Origin: Streptomyces asoensis
Lineage (GTDB): Bacteria; Actinomycetota; Actinomycetes; Streptomycetales; Streptomycetaceae
DNA length: 64,000 nt
Assembly: GCF_013085465.1 (NCBI RefSeq)
Contig: NZ_CP049838.1
Span: 620,001-684,000, forward strand
Direction of reading: 5' to 3'
The notes below the pieces were generated by a model that saw only the letters and a list, made by a program, of their open reading frames with translations, was not told the origin of the DNA and searched no databases. Both the position numbers and the translations under genes were made by a program. Shown here one piece after another: positions 42,751 to 51,229 of the stretch (the first letter of the stretch is position 1; the number at the start of each line of letters is the position of its first letter).

Positions 42751-43779
42751 TCAGCGGGTGGTGCGGTGGGCGAGGCGGGCCAGGGCCACGGCGCCCGGGG
42801 AGCCGTCCGACACGGGAGTGATCGTGAGCGCGAGATGTGCCAGGCGCTCGGTGAGGGGGGTGAGCAGGGGGCCGTGCGGGGCGAGCAGGCCGCCGGTGAC
42901 CACCAGGGGTTCGCCCGGGCGCGGGGCCAGGGCTGTCACGGTCTCCGTCAGTCGGCGCGCGGCCTCCCGCAGGATCTCCCCGGCGACGGCGTCCTTCTCC
43001 TCGGCGGCCCGGACGACCAGCGGCGCGTGGTCGGCCAGCCGGACCGGCGGCCGGTCCATGACGGCGGGCAGCAGATGCGCGCGGTAGGCGGTGCGCAGGA
43101 CCGCGCTCCAGCCTGCGGTGTCCGTGACGCCGTAGGCCTCGGGGGGCAGGACGCCCGGCGGCAGCCCGAGCTCGCGGCCGACCGCGCGGGCGAGGACGGT
43201 GGGCGCGCCCCGGCCGTCGGCCGCCCGCAGGGCCGAGCGGACGGCCGCGCGGCCGATCCAGAAGCCGCTGCCGTCGTCGCCGAGGAGCCAGCCGTCGCCG
43301 CCGGAGGTCGCGGTCGGCGCCCGGGCGGCGATCCGGGCCGCGACCGCGCCGGTGCCGGCCACCAGGACCAGGCCGTCGGCGGGGTGGCCGGGGGCGGTGG
43401 CGAACGTGGTCTCGATGTCGCTGTGGACGTCGACCGTCGTGGCGGTGATGCCCAGCCGGGCGAGCGCGCCGGACAGGGCCGTGCGGGCCCGCACCCGGCC
43501 GGGCTCGTCGGCGCCCTGGCGCTGGTGACCGGTGCCGGCGAAGCCGCCCGCCACCGCGGCCACCCGCCCGCGCAGCGGTTCGGGCACGGCCTGCGCGAGA
43601 GCCTCGGCAAGGTGGTCGGCGAGCTCGGGACCCGGCACGGTGAGCGCGTTGCCGGGCCCTGCCGCGCCCTCGCCCCGCGGTCGGCCGTCGCCGAGGTCCG
43701 CCAGGACGGCACGGGTGCGCGTGCCACCGGCGTCGAGGCCGACCACGAGATCGCGGTCTTGGTTCAAATCACTATTCAT
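42751..43779 (-). CDS. BadF/BadG-type ATPase, probable N-acetylglucosamine kinase
   Basis: The 342-residue protein has the actin-like ATPase fold: phosphate-1 motif LVVGLDAGGTRTRAVLADLG at the N-terminus, GGFAGTGHQ, the second phosphate loop VLVAGTGAVAARIAA, and GWLLGDDGSGFWIGRAAV, which is typical of GlcNAc kinases of this superfamily. It should phosphorylate GlcNAc (or another aminosugar) released in the cytosol. It precedes the GH3 gene on the same strand across the 94-bp repeat array and is divergent from the GH5-like gene. ATG 43777-43779 was chosen because the fold starts soon after; the ribosome-binding site is weak. Confidence 0.85.
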   Translation of the reverse strand: MNSDLNQDRDLVVGLDAGGTRTRAVLADLGDGRPRGEGAAGPGNALTVPGPELADHLAEALAQAVPEPLRGRVAAVAGGFAGTGHQRQGADEPGRVRARTALSGALARLGITATTVDVHSDIETTFATAPGHPADGLVLVAGTGAVAARIAARAPTATSGGDGWLLGDDGSGFWIGRAAVRSALRAADGRGAPTVLARAVGRELGLPPGVLPPEAYGVTDTAGWSAVLRTAYRAHLLPAVMDRPPVRLADHAPLVVRAAEEKDAVAGEILREAARRLTETVTALAPRPGEPLVVTGGLLAPHGPLLTPLTERLAHLALTITPVSDGSPGAVALARLAHRTTR

Positions 43780-43800
43780 TGCATCCCATGGTGGTTGATA
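43761..43800. promoter_or_regulatory. Possible RpiR-type motifs between divergent kinase and GH5-like genes
   Basis: The minus strand reads GTGATTTGAACC (43761-43772), identical over 12 bases to the importer-promoter motif, but here it overlaps kinase codons 4-7. A GGTGGTTGATAC element on the plus strand ends at 43801. The case is weaker than for the other sites. Confidence 0.35.
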
Positions 43801-43840
43801 CATTCGCCCGAGACAAGGTCCGTCTCGCGAGGAGGACGCC

Positions 43841-45079
43841 ATCAACACGCACCGGTCCGCGCCCGAGCTCCGCTTCGGTGTCAACTACACCCCACGCCGC
43901 GGCTGGTTCCACGCCTGGCACGACTTCGATCCCGGGCTCGCGCGCGAGGACCTGGCGCAGATCGCCGGGCTGGGTCTGGACCACGTCCGGGTCTTCCATC
44001 TGTGGCCGCTGCTCCAGCCCAACCGCACCCTGGTCCGCGCGTCCGCCGTGGACCAGCTGGTCCGCCTGGCGGACCTGGCCGCCGAGTGCGGCCTGGACGT
44101 CCTGGTGGACGGCGTCCAGGGGCACCTGTCGAGCTTCGACTTCTACCCGGAGTGGACGCGCAGCTGGCACCACCGCAACGTGTTCACCGACCCCGAGGCG
44201 ATCGAGGCCCAGGCGCTGCTGCTGCGCACGCTGGGCCGCGCGCTGTCGGGTCACCCCCGTCTCCTCGGGCTCCAGCTCGGCAACGAGCTCAACAACCTGG
44301 TCGAGCACAACCCGGTGTCGGTGGCCGAGGTGGACCACTACCTCGACACGCTGCTGGCCGCCGCGCGGGACGGACTGGGCGACGGCGCCGGCCTGGTCAC
44401 GCACTCGGCGTACGACGCCGCCTGGTACGGCGACGACCACCCCTTCACCCCGCAGGCCTCGGCCCGCAAGGGCGACCTGACCACCGTCCACCCCTGGGTG
44501 TTCTCCGCCGACTGCGCGCGGCGCTACGGTCCGCGCTCACCGCAGGTGCACCATCTCGCGGAGTACGGGACGGAACTGGCGGCGGCCTACGCCACCGATC
44601 CGGCCCGCCCTGTCTGGGTCCAGGAGACCGGGGCCCCCGAGCCGCACATCCCGGCGGCCGACGCCCCCGACTTCGCCCGCGCGACACTGCTCAACGCGGC
44701 CGGCTGCGCACGGCTGTGGGGCGTCACCTGGTGGTGCTCCCACGACGTCGACCGCTCGCTGGCCGACTTCCCGGAGCTGGAGTACACGCTGGGCCTGTTC
44801 GACTCCGCGGGCCGGCCCAAGCCGATCGCGAAGGCCCTGTCCGCCACGGTCGCCGAACTCCGCGCCACCCCCGGCCCTCCGCCGACCCGCACCACGGCCC
44901 TTGTTCTGCACTGCACCCCGTCCACGCGCTCGGTGTCCGGGCCCGGCGGCGCGTTCTTCGACGCCTGGATGCGGCTGCGCCAGGAGGGGACCCGCCCGGC
45001 GGTGGTCCTGGCGGAGCGCGCGGCGGACACGGCGTATCTGGCCGCGAGGGGGATCACGGAGCTGGTCGACGGGAAGTGA
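43841..45079 (+). CDS. GH5-like (clan GH-A) glycosidase, possible beta-mannosidase, with ATC start
   Basis: From the position best supported by a ribosome-binding site (GAGGAGG 43829-43835), the first codon is ATC at 43841. The frame has no ATG, GTG or TTG between the stop at 43796 and the GTG at 44048, yet the family fold (FGVNYTPRRGWFHAWHDFD) begins only 11 residues after this ATC. The 412-residue protein has a TIM barrel with acid/base Glu149 in LQLGNELNN and nucleophile Glu262 in VWVQETGAP. It lacks a signal peptide. The GVNYTP opening recalls GH5_18 beta-mannosidases that cleave Man-beta-1,4-GlcNAc (from memory). Alternatives are other GH5 activities. Confidence 0.8.
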   Translation: MNTHRSAPELRFGVNYTPRRGWFHAWHDFDPGLAREDLAQIAGLGLDHVRVFHLWPLLQPNRTLVRASAVDQLVRLADLAAECGLDVLVDGVQGHLSSFDFYPEWTRSWHHRNVFTDPEAIEAQALLLRTLGRALSGHPRLLGLQLGNELNNLVEHNPVSVAEVDHYLDTLLAAARDGLGDGAGLVTHSAYDAAWYGDDHPFTPQASARKGDLTTVHPWVFSADCARRYGPRSPQVHHLAEYGTELAAAYATDPARPVWVQETGAPEPHIPAADAPDFARATLLNAAGCARLWGVTWWCSHDVDRSLADFPELEYTLGLFDSAGRPKPIAKALSATVAELRATPGPPPTRTTALVLHCTPSTRSVSGPGGAFFDAWMRLRQEGTRPAVVLAERAADTAYLAARGITELVDGK

Positions 45080-45168
45080 GACGCCCGGTGCGGGAGCGAG
45101 GGCGGGGGCCGGGAGGAGGGCGGGGGCCGGGGCCGGCCGGAACTCCGGCCCCGGAGTCTTCGCCCCGG

Positions 45169-46680
45169 TCAGGACGTGCGGCCCGTCAGGACCTCCGCCA
45201 CCGCCCGCAGATTGACCCGCCCCCTGCCGTGCGAGCACACCGCGCTGCCCGGCTCCGGCAACCCGGTGGAGACCAGCAGCGCGTCCGGTCGCGCCGCCAG
45301 CAGCGCGTCCCGCATGCGCCCCTGCCAGAGGTACAGCTCGGCGTCGCACACGGCGACGACCAGCGGCCGTCCCTCGGCCGCCCGCAGCACCTCCTCGACG
45401 ACGACCTCCACGACACCCCCGGCGTCCTCCGGCTCCCCGGCGACCGCCGTCCCGGTGACCGTCGGGTCGAGGGCGTACCAGGCGGTCAGGAGGTCCTCGC
45501 CGCCCCAGTTGAGGGCGGGGTGCGGGGCCGGGAACAGGTCGACGACATGGGCGCCCGCGCCGACGCCCGATTCCTGCAACGGCCCCCCGCGCCGCACGGC
45601 CCGCCGCGCCGCGCTCAGCCCGGCCTCCGTGTCCCACGCGGCCACCGCGCCCGGCCGGTACGGCAGCGCGTAGCGCAGCGCGAGCCGCCGCACCCTCTCC
45701 GCGGCCTCGGTCACCCGCGCCTCGGCCAGTTCCCCCGACCCCAGGGCGTCGAGCACGGCGTCCCGGCAGGCGAGGGTGACCTCCAGGTCCGGTACGGCGA
45801 CGACGACCTGGTCCGCTCCCGCGGCGAGCGCGAGACGCGCGCCGGCCGCCTCGCCGTAGCGGTCGGCGATGGCCTTCATCTCCAGCGCGTCGCTCACCAG
45901 CACGCCGTCGAAGCCGAGTTCGCCGCGGAGCAGGTCGGAGAGGATGCGCGGACTGAGGGTGGCGGGCCGGTCCGGGTCCAGGGCCGGGAACACGACATGG
46001 GCGCTCATCAGCATGGGCACGCCCGCCTCGACGGCCGCCCGGAAGGGCGCGAGGTCGAGCCGGTCGTAGGGCCGAGGGTCGACCGCGAGCTCGTGATGGC
46101 TGTCGGTGACGGTCCCGCCGTGCCCGGGGAAGTGCTTGGCGCAGGAGGCCACACCGCGCGCCTCGGTGGCCGCGATCCAGGCACGCAGATGCCGGGAGAC
46201 CAGCTCGGGGTCGGATCCGAAGGCGCGGGTGCGCACGATGGGGTTCTCCGGCCGACTCTGGACGTCGGCGACGGGGGCGTAGGAGGCGGTGATGCCGAGC
46301 GAGAGCAGGTGTCCCGCCAGGGCGTCGGCGCAGGCGGCGGTGAGCAGCGGGTCGTCGGCGACGCCGAGCGCCCAGGAGCCGGGCACCTCGGGGGCGCCCG
46401 CGGCCACCAGGTGACCGATGCCGCCGCCCTCGTTGTCGATGGCGATCAGCAGGTCCGGGCGCAACGTCCTCAGTGTGCCGGTGAGTTCGCGGACCTGGTC
46501 GGCGTCGCGGACGTTGCGGGTGAACAGGATGACCCCGCCCAGTCCGCGGTCGACGAGCCGTTTCAGGGTGTCGGGGACGGTGGTCGTGCCGTCGAAGCCC
46601 GCGACGAGGCAACGGTGGGCCGCCTCGTCGAGGTCGGCGGGGAGTGCCGGGCCGGCGGGCCCGGGGGCGGGGTGCGTCAC
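45169..46680 (-). CDS. NagZ-like beta-N-acetylhexosaminidase, glycoside hydrolase family 3
   Basis: The 503-residue protein carries the NagZ-type loop KHFPGHGGTVTDSHHEL (182-198), whose Asp-His pair serves as acid/base, and nucleophile Asp264 in GVLVSDALEMKA. A C-terminal domain (about 370-503) of GH3 type follows. It releases terminal beta-linked GlcNAc. No signal peptide is present, so it works in the cytosol on imported glycans or on recycled peptidoglycan fragments. The GTG start at 46680 has AGAGGA upstream. A palindrome related to the RpiR motif lies upstream at 46723. Confidence 0.9.
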   Translation of the reverse strand: MTHPAPGPAGPALPADLDEAAHRCLVAGFDGTTTVPDTLKRLVDRGLGGVILFTRNVRDADQVRELTGTLRTLRPDLLIAIDNEGGGIGHLVAAGAPEVPGSWALGVADDPLLTAACADALAGHLLSLGITASYAPVADVQSRPENPIVRTRAFGSDPELVSRHLRAWIAATEARGVASCAKHFPGHGGTVTDSHHELAVDPRPYDRLDLAPFRAAVEAGVPMLMSAHVVFPALDPDRPATLSPRILSDLLRGELGFDGVLVSDALEMKAIADRYGEAAGARLALAAGADQVVVAVPDLEVTLACRDAVLDALGSGELAEARVTEAAERVRRLALRYALPYRPGAVAAWDTEAGLSAARRAVRRGGPLQESGVGAGAHVVDLFPAPHPALNWGGEDLLTAWYALDPTVTGTAVAGEPEDAGGVVEVVVEEVLRAAEGRPLVVAVCDAELYLWQGRMRDALLAARPDALLVSTGLPEPGSAVCSHGRGRVNLRAVAEVLTGRTS

Positions 46681-46722
46681 CCCCGAAATCCTCTGGCTCG
46701 TCAAGCCGAAAGTCAATATTCC

Positions 46723-46746
46723 GGTGGATTGACGATTCAATCCGCC
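46723..46746. promoter_or_regulatory. Palindrome before the NagZ-like gene, RpiR-type site
   Basis: GGATTGA-CGAT-TCAATCC (46726-46743) is a perfect 7+4+7 inverted repeat; with the outer GG/CC bases the arms reach ten with one mismatch. The left arm GGTGGATTGA is identical to the left part of the SIS-promoter site. Confidence 0.6.
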
Positions 46747-46803
46747 GATCGCGGGGGCGTTTCGCAGAGGCGGGCCCTCCAGTTGGTACCACTGGAACCG
46801 TAG

Positions 46804-47034
46804 GGGCCGCGCCTCAGGGCCGGTGCCCTGCTCCAGACCCTGGTGAAGCCGCCGTGCCTGGAGAACTCCAACGAGGCATTCGCCTGGCACGCCACCGAGG
46901 CCTGTCCGATCCTCAACTCCCGCAGGCTCCACTACCCGCCCAAAGCCGCCGTCGCCCTCGTGCGCGACGCCGCCGCCGGAACACTCGGCGTCGCCCGCAT
47001 CGCCCGCCAACTGCGGGAGTGGACCGCCGCCTGA
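46804..47034 (+). pseudogene. Orphan C-terminal fragment, unknown origin
   Basis: The frame is open from a TAG at 46801 to TGA 47032-47034. It reads as the end of a larger protein (AGALLQTLVKPPCLENSNEA, then AFAWHATEACPILNSRRLHY, then ARIARQLREWTAA), with natural Streptomyces codon use but no proper start; the first candidate is GTG 46843 without a ribosome-binding site. I do not recognise the parent. It is probably the 3' stub of a gene deleted between the glycan locus and the MFS gene. Confidence 0.5.
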
Positions 47035-47168
47035 TCATCGTCCCGGCCCGGGGCGATCCGGCGCTCCGAAATGGGCGCCGTCAGGGAAGCCGGGGCGGCG
47101 CAGCGTCTCGCGGGATGTCGGGCACGTCGGGCCTCGGCGGGGCGCCGAGCGGGGTTACTGTCGCCGGC

Positions 47169-48359
47169 ATGGACCGTGATCACCGAGGATGGCTGCCCTG
47201 TCTGCTCGGCGGAGCCGTCTTCGCCGTGTGCATGGCCGGCACCACGCTGCCGACCCCCCTCTACGGCCTCTACCAGGAGAAGTTCGGCTTCTCGGAGCTG
47301 ACGGTCACCGTCGTGTACGCGGTGTACGCCTTCGGAGTCATCGGTGTGCTGCTGCTGGCGGGCAACGCCTCGGACACGGTGGGCAGACGTCCGGTGCTGA
47401 TGGCGGGCCTGGGATGCGCGGCGGCGAGCGCCGTGTGTTTCCTGGCCGCCACCGGGCTGGGCTGGCTGTACGCGGGGCGGCTGCTGTCGGGGCTGTCCGC
47501 CGGGCTGTTCACCGGGGCCGCCACGGCGTACGTGATGGACCTGGCACCGCCCGGCGGCGGCTCCCGGGCCACGTTCGTCGCGACGGCCGCCAACATGGGC
47601 GGGCTGGGCTGCGGTCCACTGCTCGCCGGAGTGCTCGCGCAGTACGCCGACTGGCCGCTGTACCTGCCGTTCGCCGTGCATCTCGCCCTGGTGGCCTGTT
47701 CGCTCGCCGTCGTGGCGTGGCTCCCGGAGACGGTGCGGCACCAGACATCGCTGAGCACCGTACGGCCGCAGCGGCCCGGCCTGCCCCCTCAGGTGCGGAC
47801 GGTGTTCGGGCCGGCGGCGATCGCCTCGTTCGTAGGGTTCGCGCTGTTCGGCGTGTTCACCTCGGTCAGCCCGGCGTTTCTCGCCGACTCCCTCGACGTG
47901 CGCAATCACGCCGTGAGCGGTCTCATCGTCGCGCTGGCCTTCTTCGCCTCGACCGCCGGGCAGTTGGTCGTCGGCCGGGTCGGGGTCGGGCGATCGCTGC
48001 CGCTGGGCTGCGCCGCGCTCCTGGCCGGGCTGGCGCTGCTCGCTGGCGCGTTGCGGTGGGATTTGCTGGCGCTGGTGGTGCTGAGCGCGATCGTCGGCGG
48101 GGTCGGGCAGGGGCTGGCGTTTCGCGGGGCGCTGTCCGCGGTGGCCGGGGCGTCTCCCGAGGACAGCCGCGCGGCGGTGATCTCGACGCTTTTCGTCGTG
48201 GCCTACGCGGGCATCTCGGTGCCGGTGATCGGCGTCGGACTGCTGGTGGGTCCCCTCGGCCTGGAGGGTGCGGGGCTGGTGTTCATCGGGTGCATGGCCG
48301 TCCTCGTCTCGACGGCGGGGGCCTATCTGCTCCGGCGGCCGGTACGGGTGGGGATGTGA
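47169..48359 (+). CDS. MFS transporter (12 transmembrane segments)
   Basis: The 396-residue protein has twelve hydrophobic segments and the MFS signature between segments 2 and 3 (GNASDTVGRRPVLMAGL). The first segment includes CMAGTTLPTPLYGLYQEKFG, a pattern of DHA1-type proteins. It probably exports a small molecule by proton exchange; the substrate is unknown. ATG 47169 directly precedes a basic cap and the first segment. Confidence 0.9.
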   Translation: MDRDHRGWLPCLLGGAVFAVCMAGTTLPTPLYGLYQEKFGFSELTVTVVYAVYAFGVIGVLLLAGNASDTVGRRPVLMAGLGCAAASAVCFLAATGLGWLYAGRLLSGLSAGLFTGAATAYVMDLAPPGGGSRATFVATAANMGGLGCGPLLAGVLAQYADWPLYLPFAVHLALVACSLAVVAWLPETVRHQTSLSTVRPQRPGLPPQVRTVFGPAAIASFVGFALFGVFTSVSPAFLADSLDVRNHAVSGLIVALAFFASTAGQLVVGRVGVGRSLPLGCAALLAGLALLAGALRWDLLALVVLSAIVGGVGQGLAFRGALSAVAGASPEDSRAAVISTLFVVAYAGISVPVIGVGLLVGPLGLEGAGLVFIGCMAVLVSTAGAYLLRRPVRVGM

Positions 48360-48541
48360 ACGCCTGAGTCTTCGGACGCGGCCTGTCGCGCGCCGGGCCG
48401 CAGCACCGGCGTCGCGGGACAGGGCGGCACGCTCACACGCTTGGCCGCATCCGTACGGGTGGGGTCGGTCCCGGGGCGAAGCGACAGAGGGCCGACCGGC
48501 GTTGTGCAGAACCCATCCGTCATCACCGGAAAGGCCCCTCG

Positions 48542-48631
48542 ATGCGACGTACCGCCCTCCTCGCCTTCTGTGCCCTGCTCAGCGCCGCGGCCATGGGATT
48601 CTTCACCACCAGCGCCGTTCGCAGCCGCTGA
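48542..48631 (+). CDS. 29-residue signal-peptide-like small protein
   Basis: MRRTALLAFCALLSAAAMGF followed by FTTSAVRSR is a textbook Sec signal (two arginines, hydrophobic core, TSA cleavage-like end) with almost nothing after it. GGAAAGG lies 7-10 nt before the ATG, and a strong hairpin starts 5 bp after the stop. Either this is a real secreted micropeptide, or the start of a larger secreted protein truncated by a frameshift; the next frame continues AAETRKPGKPYGCPGF into the terminator region. Confidence 0.55.
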   Translation: MRRTALLAFCALLSAAAMGFFTTSAVRSR

Positions 48632-48635
48632 GACC

Positions 48636-48673
48636 CGGAAGCCGGGGAAGCCTTACGGCTGCCCCGGCTTCCG
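48636..48673. terminator. Hairpin terminator after the small secreted peptide
   Basis: Two perfectly complementary 12-nt arms (48636-48647 and 48662-48673) enclose a 14-nt loop. It lies just after the 29-residue gene and about 45 bp before the end of the convergent MFS gene, so it can serve both. Confidence 0.8.
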
Positions 48674-48716
48674 ACCGCTTGTCCGTCGTCCGTCGTGCGT
48701 CGTCCGTCGTGCGTCG

Positions 48717-50339
48717 TCAGGAAGACCGGTCGAGGGTCTGCGAGCGGTCGTCGGACGGCTCGTCGGCCCGTTCCGTGCCGCTCGTGCCGCCGGGATGCCG
48801 GAGCGCGCACAGGTATCCGATGCCCAGGGCGATCGCCATCCCGTAGAACACCCACTGGTTGGCCTCGGCGAAGTCCATCCGGATCGCGGACATCGAGTCC
48901 TGCACCGTCCGCGCGACCGGGCCGCCATCGCTGAGCTGCCAGTCGTCGGCATTGCCGGTGATCGCCTCGGCGACGTTCCTCGCCGCGCCCTCCGCGGCCC
49001 CGGAGGGCACTCCACGCGACTGGAGCGTGTCGGTGACGTTGTCGGTCATGCGATGGGTCAGCAGGGTGCCGAAGAGTGCCAGGCCGACGCTCGCGGCGTA
49101 GTTGCGGATCGTCTGGGTGATGCCGGTGACCTCACCGTAGGAGGCGTCGATCGCCCGGTTCACGGCGTCGGTGGAGGCGGGCGCGAGGATGAAGCCGATG
49201 CCGGCCCCCGCGAGGGCCGCGTAGGGCCACTGGTCGTGCATGGACAGGTCGGTCAGCTTCCCGGCCCAGAGCGCGAAGCCCACCGCTCCGACCACGCAAC
49301 CGATCTTCATGGTCGGCCGCGCGCCCCGCTTGTCCAGGATCCGCCCGCCCCACTGCGAGGCGAGGGCGAAGCCCACGAAGAAGTACAGCAGGTACAGGGC
49401 CGCCTGGTTGGGCGAGGCGCTCAGGGACACCTGCGCATAGACGGAGGCGAAGAAGAACAGCGGGACGAACGCGAGCATGGCGAAGAACAGCACGAGTCCG
49501 TCCGCCACGAAGGCGCGGTCCCGGAAGACCGCGAGCTTGACCAACGGGTGGGCCGTGCGCAGTTCGTAGCGGCAGAACAGCCACAGCACGGCCAGACCGC
49601 CCACGATGCAGACCCAGGTGAGCACGCTGTCCCAGCCCCACGCCGACGCCTGCTGGAAGCCGAGCACGCTCGCGCCCATACCGACCGCGATCAGCACCGC
49701 GCCCCGCACGTCCAGGGGCTCGTCACGGCGGCGATCGGACACATGGGCGAGCGCGGTCAGGATCAACGCGACGATGGCCACGGGCACGTTGACCCAGAAG
49801 ATCGCCCGCCAGGTCCAGTCGGTGAGCCAGCCGCCGAGAAGCGGCCCGAGGGCGGTCAGGGCCCCGGTGACGCCGAAGAACAGGGCCAGGGCGCGGCCGC
49901 GTCGCTCCACCGGGAAGACCGCCACGACCACCGCGAGCGCCGCGGGGAAGAGCAGCGCCGCGCCGAGCCCCTGCGTCGACCGGAAGACGATGAGCCACGT
50001 CAGCGCGAAGTCGCCGCTGGGTACGCAGCCGCACAGGACCGACGAGACCACGAACACCAGGGTGCCCGCCACGACGACGCGCCGAGGACCGAGCAGGTCC
50101 GCCAGACGTCCGCCGAGGGCGAAGAACGCGGCCAACGACAGCAGATATGCGTTGACGACCCACTGCATACCGGAGGCGGACAGGCCGAGTTCGCTGACGA
50201 TGTCCGGCGTCGCGATCGCCACGATGGTCTGGTCGATGAACGTCATCGCCACCGCGAACATCATGGCCGCGAGCGCCACCGACTGCGAAGGCCTGCGCGG
50301 ACCCTCTTGCGCACTCCCCGCCTGCTGTTTGGTGTACAT
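48717..50339 (-). CDS. MFS transporter, DHA2 (EmrB/QacA) type, 14 transmembrane segments
   Basis: The 540-residue protein has about fourteen hydrophobic segments and the DHA2 features TFIDQTIVAIATPDI in segment 1 (motif D1), GGRLADLLGPRRV (motif A) and GALTALGPLLGGWL (motif C of drug antiporters). It should expel drugs or natural products using the proton gradient. ATG 50339 has GAGGG 10 nt upstream; the GTG at 50348 is too close to that site. No dedicated regulator lies next to it. Confidence 0.92.
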   Translation of the reverse strand: MYTKQQAGSAQEGPRRPSQSVALAAMMFAVAMTFIDQTIVAIATPDIVSELGLSASGMQWVVNAYLLSLAAFFALGGRLADLLGPRRVVVAGTLVFVVSSVLCGCVPSGDFALTWLIVFRSTQGLGAALLFPAALAVVVAVFPVERRGRALALFFGVTGALTALGPLLGGWLTDWTWRAIFWVNVPVAIVALILTALAHVSDRRRDEPLDVRGAVLIAVGMGASVLGFQQASAWGWDSVLTWVCIVGGLAVLWLFCRYELRTAHPLVKLAVFRDRAFVADGLVLFFAMLAFVPLFFFASVYAQVSLSASPNQAALYLLYFFVGFALASQWGGRILDKRGARPTMKIGCVVGAVGFALWAGKLTDLSMHDQWPYAALAGAGIGFILAPASTDAVNRAIDASYGEVTGITQTIRNYAASVGLALFGTLLTHRMTDNVTDTLQSRGVPSGAAEGAARNVAEAITGNADDWQLSDGGPVARTVQDSMSAIRMDFAEANQWVFYGMAIALGIGYLCALRHPGGTSGTERADEPSDDRSQTLDRSS

Positions 50340-50645
50340 GCCAGTCACGCCCTCAGTCTGAACCCGCTCAGCTGACGACGCATCCGGTGCAGATCTCCGA
50401 CGGGGAGGCAGGTCATCGCAGGGGGCAGGTGCCCGCCATGGACGCCTGACCGGCCGCGGCGGCGGCCCCGAACAGGGCGCTGCCGAGTCCGGTCAGCCGT
50501 GTCTCCGACGACCGTGGCGCCCCTGGCCCCGACGCGATGCCGGCGGTGGTGGTCGGGGAGCCAGGGGGAGCCGGTGGAGACCGCAGGCAGCGGATGCCGG
50601 GGTCCGTACCGCCGGCCGGCGCGCTCGCCGCTCCGGGGTGGCCCG
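50340..50645. other. Intergenic region without a supported gene
   Basis: These 306 bp lie between the DHA2 exporter start and the stop of the small secreted protein. Open frames exist on the minus strand but lack a ribosome-binding site or a recognisable motif. The exporter promoter should lie near 50345-50420. Confidence 0.5.
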
Positions 50646-51062
50646 CTACTCCGGCTGAGTCACCGTCAGTGACCACCGGACGTCGTCCGCCGAAGCGTCC
50701 ACTCCCACGGTGAAGGAGCCGGCTCGCACCACGCCGGCGGCCATGGTCGCCGAGCCCACTCCGGCGCTTCCCGCCGGACAGTCGACCGAGAACGCGGCGA
50801 CCTCGGCCTCCTGCGACTGCATCGTCACCCGCACGCTGCCACCGCCCTCGCACGCCACCGTGAGGACGGTCGGCAGCCCCTCCCAGGCGCCCCCCGACGC
50901 GACGCCGCCGTCCCCCGTCCACTCCTCCACCCACACCAGGCCGTCCGGACCGGGGTGCGGCAGCAGGGGATCCCCGGCCGCGGCGGCGGGCACCGTACCG
51001 GCACTCGTCAGCGCACAGGCGGCCAGCACCGTCATGACCAGGGACTTTCTCGCTCGGCTCAT
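50646..51062 (-). CDS. Small secreted protein, unknown function
   Basis: The 138-residue protein starts MSRARKSLVMTVLAACALTS after GGAGGAG and has a clear signal peptide with cleavage near AAAAGD (residue 31). The mature part (about 108 residues) is beta-rich, with two cysteines (VACEGGG and VDCPAG) that could form one disulfide. I do not recognise a family. Confidence 0.75.
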   Translation of the reverse strand: MSRARKSLVMTVLAACALTSAGTVPAAAAGDPLLPHPGPDGLVWVEEWTGDGGVASGGAWEGLPTVLTVACEGGGSVRVTMQSQEAEVAAFSVDCPAGSAGVGSATMAAGVVRAGSFTVGVDASADDVRWSLTVTQPE

Positions 51063-51229
51063 GTTCGCTCCTCCGTGATGTGTCATGAACCCCACAGTCT
51101 GCCGGGGTGATCGTCCCCGGACCTGAGTACGCGTACTCAGGGACGATCAGGTTGGCCGGAACTCAGCCAAGCCCCGACTCTCCCGCCGTCGGGATGCGCC
51201 AGGACCCGGCCGGGTGGACTCTGACGATC

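Noticed and set aside
42499..46803. 1434-codon plus-strand open frame across the kinase, GH5-like and NagZ-like region
   Set aside because: It ignores three recognisable enzymes on the proper strands and frames and shows only low-complexity sequence.
50413..50934. Minus-strand open frame beside the small secreted protein
   Set aside because: It overlaps the secreted protein in another frame, lacks a ribosome-binding site and has Gly/Arg-rich shadow composition.
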